This document shows, piece by piece, positions 55,215 to 63,643 of a DNA stretch of 64,000 nucleotides. The stretch is from JBBBNV01 sp037137075 (GTDB lineage Bacteria > Bacillota > Bacilli > Paenibacillales > NBRC-103111): positions 124,001 to 188,000 of the forward strand of contig NZ_JBBBNV010000004.1 of the NCBI RefSeq assembly GCF_037137075.1. Reading direction: 5' to 3'. Position 1 is the stretch's first letter, and every line of letters starts with the position of its first letter. The notes beneath the pieces were generated by a model. It had not been told where the DNA came from, did not search any database, and was given only the letters and a program-made list of their open reading frames with translations. A program made the translations under genes and the position numbers.

Positions 55215-56499
55215 AGCGGATATTCAATTCTCCGCTGCCTTGAGCGGCAGGCGAAAATCCCGGCAGACGGAAGGCGTTCCGCTGCAGGAGCGTCTTGATT
55301 TGCCGTGGCTTGAGCCTGGGCCGTCTTTGCAGAAGCTGGGCGATCGCTCCGGAGACAATCGGAGTCGCCATGCTGGTTCCGGTCATTGTCGTATAGAAGC
55401 GGCGGAATTTGACGGGCAGCTGGGGGGTTGCTTCGGCGGCAGGGGCCCGCAGGGAAATAATGTTGACGCCCGGAGCGTTCAAATCCGGTTTGCGCAGACG
55501 GGCGCTGCCTCGGCTGGAGAAAGGCGCAATCCGGTCATCGCGCTGTGTAACGGTGCGCCGATCATTGGCTGCTCCGACAGCAATAACCGACGGGCTGATT
55601 GCGGGGGAAATCACCGTATTTCGCTGCGGGCCGCTGTTCCCGGCCGCCGCAACGACGCTGATTCCTCTCCGCACTGCCTGGGAAGCGGCCTGGCAAATCA
55701 AATCATCCCGGCATCGCTTTATAACCCCGGTTCCGAGCGACAGGTTCATGACACGTATTCCGAGCCGTTTGCGCTGGTTGACCGTCCAGTTGATGCCCGC
55801 AACGACATCGGAGACGGTACCGCTGCCTTTGGCGTCCAGCACCTTAACTCCAATCAGCCGAGCCTCGGGCGCACAGCCCTTGTATAAGCCCTTTGAAACA
55901 AAACCGTTCCCGGCGGCCGAGCCTGCTACATGCGTCCCGTGGCCGTTGTCATCGTAAGGCTGGCGACGACCGGCAATGAAATCCTTAAAAGCGACGATCC
56001 GGTTTTTTGGCTTAACCAGATCGGGATGCTTGTATATGCCGGTATCCACAATTGCGATGCCGATGCCCTTTCCGGTTAAACCGGAGCGTAGTGCCGCCCC
56101 CGAGCCTACAGCAGGCCCAGCGATATTCATACAGGTCCGTACCCGGTAATTATCGTAAATGCGCGAAACAAGCTTGTGCTTGCACAGCTTGCGAATCATG
56201 CCTGGGGTAACATGGGCGAGGACGGCCCCGATTAGAGGAAGCCTCCGCTTCGGCTTGAAGCCGTGTCGATGCAAGTGCCTGTGCAGTGCTGCCATGTGCT
56301 TCAGGCAGTTTTTCCTGCGGACCTGAATAATAACCGCGAGGTGCTTTTGCTTCACGCTTCCCCTTGCTGTGGAAGCGTAGCGTCCCAGCTTAGCGGCGAG
56401 CCGATCCTGCAGCTTATGCAGTGCTGCGGCCTGCCTTTTGTTTTTTTTCACGGCCTTTTTGACCCGTTTCGCTTTTCCCCGACGCTTGAATGAGCTCAT
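55177..56499 (-). CDS. S8 family serine peptidase (subtilase, AprX-like)
   Basis: A 440-aa subtilase with the complete triad: Asp152 (IVDTGI), His187 (DNGHGTHVAG) and Ser376 (GTSMATP); Asn288 in AAGNSG is the oxyanion residue. The N-terminus is unusual: no signal peptide, and about 50 residues full of Lys/Arg (MSSFKRRGKAKRVKKAVKK), followed by an I9-like prodomain region. Intracellular activity like that of AprX is possible. It converges on the penicillin-binding protein gene with a 38-base overlap of coding sequence and is divergent from the eCIS genes. AAGGGCGGTG precedes the ATG. Confidence 0.9.
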   Translation of the reverse strand: MSSFKRRGKAKRVKKAVKKNKRQAAALHKLQDRLAAKLGRYASTARGSVKQKHLAVIIQVRRKNCLKHMAALHRHLHRHGFKPKRRLPLIGAVLAHVTPGMIRKLCKHKLVSRIYDNYRVRTCMNIAGPAVGSGAALRSGLTGKGIGIAIVDTGIYKHPDLVKPKNRIVAFKDFIAGRRQPYDDNGHGTHVAGSAAGNGFVSKGLYKGCAPEARLIGVKVLDAKGSGTVSDVVAGINWTVNQRKRLGIRVMNLSLGTGVIKRCRDDLICQAASQAVRRGISVVAAAGNSGPQRNTVISPAISPSVIAVGAANDRRTVTQRDDRIAPFSSRGSARLRKPDLNAPGVNIISLRAPAAEATPQLPVKFRRFYTTMTGTSMATPIVSGAIAQLLQRRPRLKPRQIKTLLQRNAFRLPGFSPAAQGSGELNIRFTAARRRRQVNP

Positions 56500-56516
56500 C
56501 TGTCAAGGCACCGCCC

Positions 56517-56545
56517 TTTTCACAGTTTGTCGCACGTATTACAAT
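56517..56545 (+). promoter_or_regulatory. Candidate promoter of the eCIS operon
   Basis: TTTTCA (56517-56522), 17 bases, TACAAT (56540-56545), about 200 bases before the DUF4157 gene. A weak match; the rest of 56546-56741 is less GC-rich than its neighbours and shows no convincing gene. A special sigma factor is possible. Confidence 0.3.
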
Positions 56546-56741
56546 ATGTCCCGGAACAGCAGCGGGAATGGACAAAAATGACGTGCAGGCGCGGGGATAA
56601 GCCTATTTTTACGAGGCGCTGCGAAAATAACTGTTGCATGAATATGAATCTGTATGTCAATATGAACTTAGAAGAAATACTGCCCAGTCATTCATCCAAA
56701 CAAGTCCCAATTCTCTCCCGCTAAGGAGTGACTATATTACT

Positions 56742-57467
56742 ATGAGTCGACAAATGTTGCAAGGCGGACGCGCAAATGGTCGCCGTGTCAAAGGAAGCTC
56801 TGCACCGGCCCAGCGCTCAGCTATGCGTGCCGCTGACGGAATGCTGCGGCTGCAGCAGCTTGGGGGAAACCGGGCTGTGCAGCGGATGCTGGCGGGCCGG
56901 AGCGGTTGGACCGTACAGCGAATGGAAATCCCTGAGGAGGAAGAGCTCCAGATGAAGGCGAACTCCTCGGCGGCGGCCCAGCGCATGGAAGCGGAATTGC
57001 CGGAAGCCGAAGAGGAAGAAATTATGCTGAAGCCTGATCCGACTGCGGCTGTGCAGCGGATGAGCATCCCCGAGGAAGACGAGCTTCAGATGAAGCCTGT
57101 TCAGCGTAAAACCAACACGAACGGAATGTCCCCGGAGGTACAAGGCAAGATGGAGAAAGCATTTAATTCGGACTTCTCCGGTGTAAAGATTCATGAAGGC
57201 AGCGATGCTTCCGAAATCGGGGCGCTCGCCTATACACAGGGCAGCGACATACACTTTGCGCCGGGACGGTATCAGCCGAATACCCAATCCGGCCAGGAGC
57301 TGCTGGGTCATGAGCTGGCTCATGTGGTGCAGCAGCGCCAGGGTCGTGTCCGGCCGACAACCCAAGCCAAGGGGATACCAATTAATGATGATGCCGCCCT
57401 TGAAAAGGAAGCGGATCAGCTCGGTTCCAAGGCGGCGAGGATGAACTATAAGCCGGAGGACGCCTGA
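56742..57467 (+). CDS. eCIS DUF4157 protein with HExxH motif
   Basis: A 241-aa protein. The N-terminal region carries LQQLGGNRAVQRML (37-50), a motif common in proteins associated with contractile injection systems. Residues 58-122 contain three imperfect repeats built on VQRM-x-E/P-EEE/D-ELQMK. The DUF4157 domain (about 128-230) has GVKIHEGSDAS, ALAYTQGSDIHFAPG and GHELAHVVQQRQG, with zinc motif His190-Glu191-x-x-His194 and a likely third ligand in LEKEADQLG (221-229). AAGGAGTG precedes ATG 56742. Known DUF4157 proteins belong to eCIS clusters and may be cargo, protease or assembly factor; the role here is not known. Confidence 0.88.
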   Translation: MSRQMLQGGRANGRRVKGSSAPAQRSAMRAADGMLRLQQLGGNRAVQRMLAGRSGWTVQRMEIPEEEELQMKANSSAAAQRMEAELPEAEEEEIMLKPDPTAAVQRMSIPEEDELQMKPVQRKTNTNGMSPEVQGKMEKAFNSDFSGVKIHEGSDASEIGALAYTQGSDIHFAPGRYQPNTQSGQELLGHELAHVVQQRQGRVRPTTQAKGIPINDDAALEKEADQLGSKAARMNYKPEDA

Positions 57468-57491
57468 TAACGAAATGGGACTGTTACTTGC

Positions 57492-59687
57492 ATGAACAAC
57501 ACACCGTATACCCATGCTTGGCAGCATTACGCTGACGAGCTCTCCCGATTAAATCTGCTCATTGCGCTGCAGCTGCGGCGGATGCCACAGGAAGATTCAG
57601 CGCTGGACCCCTCTCTGCAGGCCTTTAAGGGGCTTGTACTCGCGGAAGAGGAAATGTTCCGTCTCCTTCAAGCAAGCGCTTCCGAAGAAATGGTGGACGA
57701 CGCTCCTGAGCTTGAGGAACTGGCTAGGCTGGATGAGGCCATCCGGCAGCGGCTGATGCAAAGCATCCGGCAAAACATTTTTTTGCCTTTGCCGCATTTA
57801 GCGCGTGCATTTCAACTCACTTCATTTGAAATTCAAACGATTTTTGTAGCTTTTGCTCTGGAGCTGGACCGTAAGTACGAAAAGCTGTATGCCTATTTGC
57901 AGGACGATGTAACATGCAAATATGCGACGGTGGAATTAGCTATCCGGCTGCTGTGCCATAACGAGCAGCATGCGCTGGCAGCCCGCCGGTTTTTCACCAA
58001 AAGAGGCAAGCTGCTGTCTTATTTTTTCAGGGCGGAGCCTGATGAGGATAAGCAGGTGTCCCTGCTGTCCAGACCGCTTCGGCTGGAAAGCCGGCTGACG
58101 GATTTCCTGCTCGGCGTAACGCCGGTGCATGAGGAGCTGGACTACTGCTTGCAAACGATTGCCGTTCAGGATTTTCTGCCGCCTCTGGAAACCGGACAAG
58201 CCGTTCAGGAGAGGCTGCGACGCTACCTTTCTGTGGCAGCTGCTGCCGACGAAGAGGAGGCATCAGCTGCCAATAAGCCTTTGCTGTGTCATTTATGGGG
58301 CAATCCCGGGGCGGGAAAAACGCTTCAGCTGAAGCATCTGTGCCGCCACACCGGCCGGCCGCTTCTGCTGGTCGATTGCGGAAAGCTTAAATCCGAGGAG
58401 CAGCCGTTCTCTTCGATTGTCCGCCGGATACTGCAGGAGGCCGTGCTGCAGGACGGGATCGTCGCTTGGGACAATTTCCACCTTCTTGCAGAGCAGGATG
58501 GCGCAGTGCACCCGGACAGACAGCTGGAGCTGTGGGAGCTGGCTGCGGGACATCCGGGAGATGTGTTTTTTTTATCCGAATCGTCCTGGAAGCCGATCAA
58601 GCGCCCGCTGGGTAAAATGTATGCCGATATCGAGCTTCCGGTTCCGGCGGACACGGAGAGGCGGCGGCTGTGGGAGCAATGGTCGGGCGCCCGGTTCGAA
58701 GGGTCAGATTGGGGCGCTATCGCCAGCAAATTCCGCTTTACGCCCGGTCAGATTCATACCGCAATACATACCGCACAGCAGCTTGCGGATTGGGAAGAGG
58801 GGCCTGAGGCCCGAATTACCGGCGATTTGTTGCACCGGGCCTGTTACGCGCAAATTCAGCATAAGCTCCAGCAAAAAGCGAGCCGGATCGACCCCAAATA
58901 TGCATGGGATGATATTATTTTGCCTCCAGACCAGAAAGAACAGCTTCGCAATGCCTGCAATCAGCTGAAGTACCGCCATGTTGTGTTTGGCGAATGGGGC
59001 TTTGACCGCAAGCTGGCTTACGGCAAAGGCATCAGTCTGCTGTTCGCCGGTCCGCCCGGAACAGGGAAAACAATGTCCGCCCAGGTGATCGCCAAGGAGC
59101 TGCAGCTGGAAATATACAAAATCGACCTGTCGCAGGTGATCAGCAAATACATCGGTGAGACCGAAAAAAACCTGCACGACATTTTTAGGGAGGCACAGCT
59201 TTCCGGCAGCATTTTGTTTTTTGATGAAGCCGACGCATTGTTCGGAAAGCGCTCCGAGGTCAAGGACGCCCATGACAAGTATGCGAACGTTGAGACTGCG
59301 TATTTGCTGCAAAAGATGGAAGAGTACGAAGGCGTGACGATTCTGGCTACAAACTTCTCGCAAAATCTGGACGAAGCGTTCATGCGGCGTCTGAACTACG
59401 TGATTAAGTTTCCGTTTCCCGACACCGAGCACCGCGAAAAAATATGGCGCCAGTCGTTTCCGAAGGAAGCGCGTCTGGACAGCGACGTAGATTTTCAGTT
59501 CCTGGCAAAGACGTTTGAGGTGGCCGGGGGCAATATTAAAAATATGGTCGTTTCCGGAGCGTTTCTGGCTGCTGAAGCCGGGACGGAAATCGGCATGAAG
59601 CAGTTAATTGCGGCTGCTAAATACGAGCTGCGGAAAAACGGAAAAATTTTGCTCAGGGAGGATCTCGGCGAATATGCTGATTTGTAA
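57492..59687 (+). CDS. eCIS AAA+ ATPase (Afp15/Pvc15-like)
   Basis: A 731-aa protein with two ATPase-like modules. The first has GNPGAGKT (about 270-277) and a Walker B-like GIVAWDNFH, degenerate. The second, canonical module starts near 500: GPPGTGKT (about 520-527), ILFFDEADALFG (about 574-585), ATNFSQNLDEAFMRR with sensor and arginine finger. This architecture matches the AAA+ ATPases of eCIS clusters, needed for particle assembly. It begins 24 bases after the DUF4157 gene with only a weak binding site, so coupling to the upstream gene is likely. Confidence 0.9.
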   Translation: MNNTPYTHAWQHYADELSRLNLLIALQLRRMPQEDSALDPSLQAFKGLVLAEEEMFRLLQASASEEMVDDAPELEELARLDEAIRQRLMQSIRQNIFLPLPHLARAFQLTSFEIQTIFVAFALELDRKYEKLYAYLQDDVTCKYATVELAIRLLCHNEQHALAARRFFTKRGKLLSYFFRAEPDEDKQVSLLSRPLRLESRLTDFLLGVTPVHEELDYCLQTIAVQDFLPPLETGQAVQERLRRYLSVAAAADEEEASAANKPLLCHLWGNPGAGKTLQLKHLCRHTGRPLLLVDCGKLKSEEQPFSSIVRRILQEAVLQDGIVAWDNFHLLAEQDGAVHPDRQLELWELAAGHPGDVFFLSESSWKPIKRPLGKMYADIELPVPADTERRRLWEQWSGARFEGSDWGAIASKFRFTPGQIHTAIHTAQQLADWEEGPEARITGDLLHRACYAQIQHKLQQKASRIDPKYAWDDIILPPDQKEQLRNACNQLKYRHVVFGEWGFDRKLAYGKGISLLFAGPPGTGKTMSAQVIAKELQLEIYKIDLSQVISKYIGETEKNLHDIFREAQLSGSILFFDEADALFGKRSEVKDAHDKYANVETAYLLQKMEEYEGVTILATNFSQNLDEAFMRRLNYVIKFPFPDTEHREKIWRQSFPKEARLDSDVDFQFLAKTFEVAGGNIKNMVVSGAFLAAEAGTEIGMKQLIAAAKYELRKNGKILLREDLGEYADL

Positions 59688-59717
59688 TGCCCGCAGAGCG
59701 AAGGGGGGAATGCGGTA

Positions 59718-60293
59718 ATGGCGGACTATACGGTTATTGCGGAAGTCGGGCAAACACTCGTCCAGCTGCTTCGTCAGGAAATGACACCTGAGCCGATTGG
59801 GCAGCCGGAGCACATCGGCCTGGCTCCTCCGGCCGATAAGGGCGACCTCAGCCTGTCCCTGTTCCTGTACACTGTCCGGGACAATCCGGAGCATCGCCGC
59901 ACAACGATGATCAGTAAGGGCAGCACGCAGCAGTATCCGCCGATGGCCGTCAATTTACACTATCTGGTTACGGCCCATTCTGCATCCGATATCCATTCGC
60001 GTTCAGTTGACGAGCATCGCATGCTTGGGAAGGTTATGCAGGTGTTTCATGATCATGCTGTTCTCCGGGGCAGTCAGCTTATCGGTTCGCTTGCCGAGCG
60101 GAATGAGGAGCTGCGCATTACCCGGGAGGAATTGGCAATGGAGAACGCATTCGGCTTTTTTCAGGAGGAGCCGTATAAGCTGTCGCTCAGCTACATGGTC
60201 GGACCGGTATTTATCGATTCCATCCGGACCAAGCCGGTGAAGCGCGTGCTGGAAGCCGAATTCAGGCTGCAGGAAGCGGAGGGGGCAGAATGA
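59718..60293 (+). CDS. DUF4255 protein, tail terminator (Afp16/Pvc16-like)
   Basis: A 191-aa protein of the DUF4255 family (MADYTVIAEVGQTLVQLLRQ, LSLSLFLYTVRDNPEHRR, PPMAVNLHYLVTAHS, DEHRMLGKVMQVFHDH, YMVGPVFIDS). Members cap the far end of the tube and sheath and set final length. AAGGGGGG precedes the ATG. Its stop overlaps the next gene start (ATGA). Confidence 0.92.
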   Translation: MADYTVIAEVGQTLVQLLRQEMTPEPIGQPEHIGLAPPADKGDLSLSLFLYTVRDNPEHRRTTMISKGSTQQYPPMAVNLHYLVTAHSASDIHSRSVDEHRMLGKVMQVFHDHAVLRGSQLIGSLAERNEELRITREELAMENAFGFFQEEPYKLSLSYMVGPVFIDSIRTKPVKRVLEAEFRLQEAEGAE

Positions 60294-61105
60294 ACGGGAA
60301 TGGCGAGACTCGTCTTGAAAGCACCTTCAGCCTGCGTGCAGGCCTCGTTGTGCGTTTTGTTGACCGCTGCACGATGAAGCCGCCTGTGCGGGATATTCCG
60401 CAGGTGGAGCTGGAGGGGTACCCCCAGCGTGCTATCCGCAAAGCGGATGAAGGGCTGGTGCTGCTGCTGAAGGCTCCGCGCGGGCCGGTGCGGTTACATA
60501 TTCGCTCAAGCATTTATCTGCCCGAAACGATGGAGCTGGATTTGTCTGCAGCACAGGACGAATGTCCTACAGTGACTGTGCCGCTGACGCCCAGTCCTGC
60601 CTATCCGGCCGGAGCCGGTGTCACCGTCCTGCGCGCTTCCATACGGGATAAGGATCACCGGCCGCTAGCGGGCGCACGTCTGAGAGTTCGTCCTATCGAC
60701 GAGGTTTGCATGTCGGCCAGGCTGGTGGAGGATGCGGCAAAAGGCCGGGATTACGTGAAGGTGACCGGCCGGCCAGGACTTTATGAGGGGTTTCCCTATT
60801 TTTTTTATCATAAAGATGCGAAAAAACAGGAACTATGCCGGATTATGCGGCTTCACCCGGAGGACCGGGGGGCATCCTTGGCGAACCCCCTCGCCTTTGC
60901 TCAAACGAGAGGGACGGTTTTGTTTCCGGAATTTGTCGTTTTTAGCAATGAGCGGGGAGAGGCGGCCGTGTTTTTGCCTTCGTTCCGGGTGCGGTGCTTT
61001 TCTGTGCGTATGGAAGTTTCGTTAAATTCATTGAATTTCGTGCAGGAGGTGAATGTCGAAGAAGGAGCGGCCCAGTTTCTGGGGAATATAGTCTTGTCGA
61101 ACTAA
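60290..61105 (+). CDS. Unrecognised eCIS-embedded protein
   Basis: A 271-aa soluble protein, not recognised. It is predicted beta-rich, with two halves that look like immunoglobulin- or carboxypeptidase-regulatory-like modules: residues about 15-105 (LRAGLVVRFVDRCTMKPPVR, VRLHIRSSIYLPETMELDLS) and about 115-255 (VTVLRASIRDKDHRPLAGAR, EFVVFSNERGEAAVFLPSF). No signal peptide or membrane helix. It overlaps the DUF4255 gene by four bases and precedes the sheath, so it is translated with the particle components. A baseplate, collar or sheath-associated role is a guess. Confidence 0.7.
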   Translation: MNGNGETRLESTFSLRAGLVVRFVDRCTMKPPVRDIPQVELEGYPQRAIRKADEGLVLLLKAPRGPVRLHIRSSIYLPETMELDLSAAQDECPTVTVPLTPSPAYPAGAGVTVLRASIRDKDHRPLAGARLRVRPIDEVCMSARLVEDAAKGRDYVKVTGRPGLYEGFPYFFYHKDAKKQELCRIMRLHPEDRGASLANPLAFAQTRGTVLFPEFVVFSNERGEAAVFLPSFRVRCFSVRMEVSLNSLNFVQEVNVEEGAAQFLGNIVLSN

Positions 61106-61146
61106 ATCGAAATGAGTATGATGAAGGTAGCAATTTGAACCCATGG

Positions 61147-61189
61147 AAGGAGGGAACTGGTTTCGCATAGCTGAAACCGGAGACAAATG
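61147..61189 (+). promoter_or_regulatory. Sheath ribosome binding site with looped-out hairpin
   Basis: AAGGAGGG (61147-61154) is 32 bases from the sheath ATG (61187). Between them CTGGTTTC (61157-61164) and GAAACCGG (61173-61180) form an eight-base-pair stem. If the 24-base hairpin folds, the working spacing becomes eight bases, the ideal distance. A stop codon in the sheath frame lies at 61172-61174, so no upstream start is possible. GGAG at 61179-61182 is the alternative binding site, but it is too close and lies in the stem. Confidence 0.65.
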
Positions 61190-62926
61190 GCAGATTACTT
61201 ATCGCCTGGTGTGTATGTGGAAGAGTTTGACAGCGGTGGACAGCCGCTTGCAGGTGTCAGCACGAGTACGGCAGGTTTTATCGGTCTTACCCAACGGGGG
61301 GCTGTAGAAGGATTGCCGCTGCTGGTCACGAGCATGAACGATTTTCAGCGTAACTTTGGTTCCTATCTCTCGGAAAATGCGTTTGGTGAGTACCGCTTTC
61401 TTGCTTATGCGGTAGAGAGCTTCTTCGTGAACGGGGGATCGCGCGCGTACATTATGCGTGTAGCGCCTTCCGACGCTAAGCCGGCTGTCAACGGTGCGGA
61501 CAACGTACTGGCAATTAGCGCCAAAAACCCCGGCGCATGGGGCAACCAAATCCGCGTTGTGGTGGAGCCGTCCAGCAAAGCCAAAACGCAAATTTATGAA
61601 GTGCTCGGAGACAGCGACGAGTCCAAGAAATACCGGGTAAAATCAAATGCCGGATTTAATCCCGGCGATGTGGTCGCTTTTGATGACGGAGTACATAAGC
61701 AATACTCCCGCGTCATCACCTCTCAAGATAACATCATTGAGCTGGAAAGCCATCTGGAGGGTGACGAGGCGGTAATCGACAATAATCTTCTTCCGTCCAA
61801 AGTGCTGACTACCAGCGAATTCACGCTGCACGTATTTTATGGGGATGAAGCGGAAACCTTTGAACGCCTGTCGCTTAACATCGCTGCGGCGAACCATGTG
61901 TCGAAGGTTGTCGGACGCTCCAATATTGTGAATATTGCTGACCGGACCGGTGAGCTTGGCGATGCCGGCGAAACGGCACCGTTTGAAGTGATTTCGGGAC
62001 AGCCCGAAACCGCCAAAAGCTTCGTCATTGAGCTGTCCGGCGGCAGTGACGGCAGCATCTCCAACCTGGCTGCCAGCGATTTCATGGGTCAGGACAACGG
62101 ACCTGGCAAACGTACAGGCATCCAAGCGTTCATTGATAACGATGTAGTCAGCATTATGGCTGTGCCCGGCGTGACGGACCCGAACGTTCAGCTCGCGCTC
62201 GTAGCGCACTGCGAAAACCTTGGCAGCCGTTTTGCCATTCTCGATATTCCCCGGGAAAAAACGAAGGTTGCCGATGTTCTGACGCATCGTGACATTTTTG
62301 ATTCCAACTATGCGGCAATGTACAATCCGTGGCTGCAAGTGTTCGATCCGCTGGACAAGCGTAATATTTATATTCCGCCGTCCGGTACGATGGCTGGCAT
62401 TTATGCGCGCAGCGACAATACACGCGGTGTTCACAAGGCGCCTGCGAATGAAGTGTTACGCGGCGTGGTAGGTTTGTCCGTGCAGTACAACAAGGGCGAG
62501 CAGGATATTCTCAATCCGCGTGGCGTCAACCTTATCCGGAGCTTTACCGGTCAAGGCATCCGTGTCTGGGGCGCAAGAACATGCTCCTCCAACACACTGT
62601 GGAAATATGTGAACGTGCGCCGGTTGTTTATTTTCCTGGAGGAGTCGATTAAGAACGGCACCAACTGGGTTGTGTTCGAGCCGAATGATGAGCGTTTGTG
62701 GGCTCGCGTTCAGCGGACAATCGATGCGTTCCTGACCCGGGTATGGAAGGATGGAGCTCTGCTCGGTTCCAGCACGGGCGAGGCATTTTATATCCGTATC
62801 GGCCGTGAAACCATGACACAGGATGACATCGATAACGGCCGTCTCGTCTGCGTCATCGGCGTTGCGCCTGTGAAGCCTGCCGAGTTCGTTATTTTCCGCA
62901 TTACGCAAAAAACCGGCTCCGAGTAA
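61187..62926 (+). CDS. eCIS tail sheath protein
   Basis: A 579-aa contractile sheath subunit. The N-terminus MADYLSPGVYVEEFDSG is the signature of phage-tail-like sheaths; the STAGFIGLTQRG and FFVNGGSRAYIMRV segments belong to the conserved core, and the C-terminal half (GVHKAPANEVLRGVVGL, LNPRGVNLIRSFTGQG, WGARTCSSNTLWKYVNVRRL, VFEPNDERLWARVQRTIDAFL) is the well conserved domain that contacts the tube. It forms the outer sleeve that contracts and drives the tube. Single sheath gene in the window; others may lie beyond. Confidence 0.96.
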   Translation: MADYLSPGVYVEEFDSGGQPLAGVSTSTAGFIGLTQRGAVEGLPLLVTSMNDFQRNFGSYLSENAFGEYRFLAYAVESFFVNGGSRAYIMRVAPSDAKPAVNGADNVLAISAKNPGAWGNQIRVVVEPSSKAKTQIYEVLGDSDESKKYRVKSNAGFNPGDVVAFDDGVHKQYSRVITSQDNIIELESHLEGDEAVIDNNLLPSKVLTTSEFTLHVFYGDEAETFERLSLNIAAANHVSKVVGRSNIVNIADRTGELGDAGETAPFEVISGQPETAKSFVIELSGGSDGSISNLAASDFMGQDNGPGKRTGIQAFIDNDVVSIMAVPGVTDPNVQLALVAHCENLGSRFAILDIPREKTKVADVLTHRDIFDSNYAAMYNPWLQVFDPLDKRNIYIPPSGTMAGIYARSDNTRGVHKAPANEVLRGVVGLSVQYNKGEQDILNPRGVNLIRSFTGQGIRVWGARTCSSNTLWKYVNVRRLFIFLEESIKNGTNWVVFEPNDERLWARVQRTIDAFLTRVWKDGALLGSSTGEAFYIRIGRETMTQDDIDNGRLVCVIGVAPVKPAEFVIFRITQKTGSE

Positions 62927-63017
62927 TCCCGGTGCGAGTAACAGGTACTCGGGAATTACGGGTTTCATAAAGGGACTCGGGCGAGCATGAAAGCAATGAC
63001 CCGGTTTGAAAAACCGG
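62923..63017 (+). other. Structured sheath-tube intergenic RNA
   Basis: Two stems: GTAATCCCG pairs with CGGG(A)ATTAC around an inner CGAGTA/TACTCG (62923-62959), and CCGGTTT/AAACCGG with a GAA loop (63001-63017). No T-run, so they look like mRNA-processing or stabilising elements, not terminators. Confidence 0.5.
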
Positions 63018-63067
63018 AGCATAGAACGTAATTAAATTTGACATATGAAGTGAGGAGGGGGCAGGAC

Positions 63068-63502
63068 ATGGCGGGCGAACGCAATGATCCCTACCGCAAG
63101 TTTCGATTCAGAGTGGAAGTAGAAGGTATTGAGCAGGCCGGATTCAGCGAGGTTTCCGGATTCGATGCTTCCCTTGATGTGGTAGAATACCGCGAGGGCA
63201 ATGAAGTCATCACCCCTCGTAAGCTGCCGGGCTTGGCAAAATACGGCAACATTACGCTCAAGTGGGGCGTAACCGATTCGATGGATATGTATGAGTGGCT
63301 TCAAGAGTGCATCCAGGGCACAGTGAGCCGCAAAACAGTCACCATTATCGCCATTAACGAGGAAGGCGAGGATGTGGCGACATGGCAGGTTATCGAAGCA
63401 TGGCCGGCCAAGTACACCGCGCCTGACTTCAACGCAACGGCTTCAGAGGTAGCCATCGAGCTGCTGGAGCTTGCGCACGAAGGCATGACCAGAACGCAAT
63501 AA
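63068..63502 (+). CDS. eCIS tail tube protein
   Basis: A 144-aa protein of the T4 gp19-like tube family (DPYRKFRFRVEVEGIEQAGF, SEVSGFDASLDVVEYREGN, LPGLAKYGNITLKWGVTDS). It polymerises into the inner tube that carries cargo. ATG 63068 follows GGAGG; the in-frame ATG 63038 is upstream of that site. Only one tube paralog is seen here; eCIS often have a second. Confidence 0.94.
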   Translation: MAGERNDPYRKFRFRVEVEGIEQAGFSEVSGFDASLDVVEYREGNEVITPRKLPGLAKYGNITLKWGVTDSMDMYEWLQECIQGTVSRKTVTIIAINEEGEDVATWQVIEAWPAKYTAPDFNATASEVAIELLELAHEGMTRTQ

Positions 63503-63530
63503 TCAGGAATGAAGGCGCTAGGCCGCTGGT

Positions 63531-63585
63531 AAAACAAGGGGTGGGGATGCGGAGCAGTTTCTGCAAGCGGCCCATCTCTTGTTTT
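63531..63585 (+). terminator. 15-bp hairpin after the tube gene
   Basis: AAAACAAGGGGTGGG (63531-63545) pairs fully (two G-U) with CCCATCTCTTGTTTT (63571-63585); the loop holds a small GCAG/CTGC stem. The 3' arm ends in TTTT, so partial termination or 3'-end protection of tube mRNA is plausible. Confidence 0.6.
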
Positions 63586-63643
63586 CACTATATTTGGCTT
63601 TACACAGCTTTAGGCATCAAATGATACAGGAGGTTACGCTGGC

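Noticed and set aside
56527..56724. Short open frame before the DUF4157 gene
   Set aside because: No binding site, Cys/Asn/Met-rich composition and overlap with the likely promoter.
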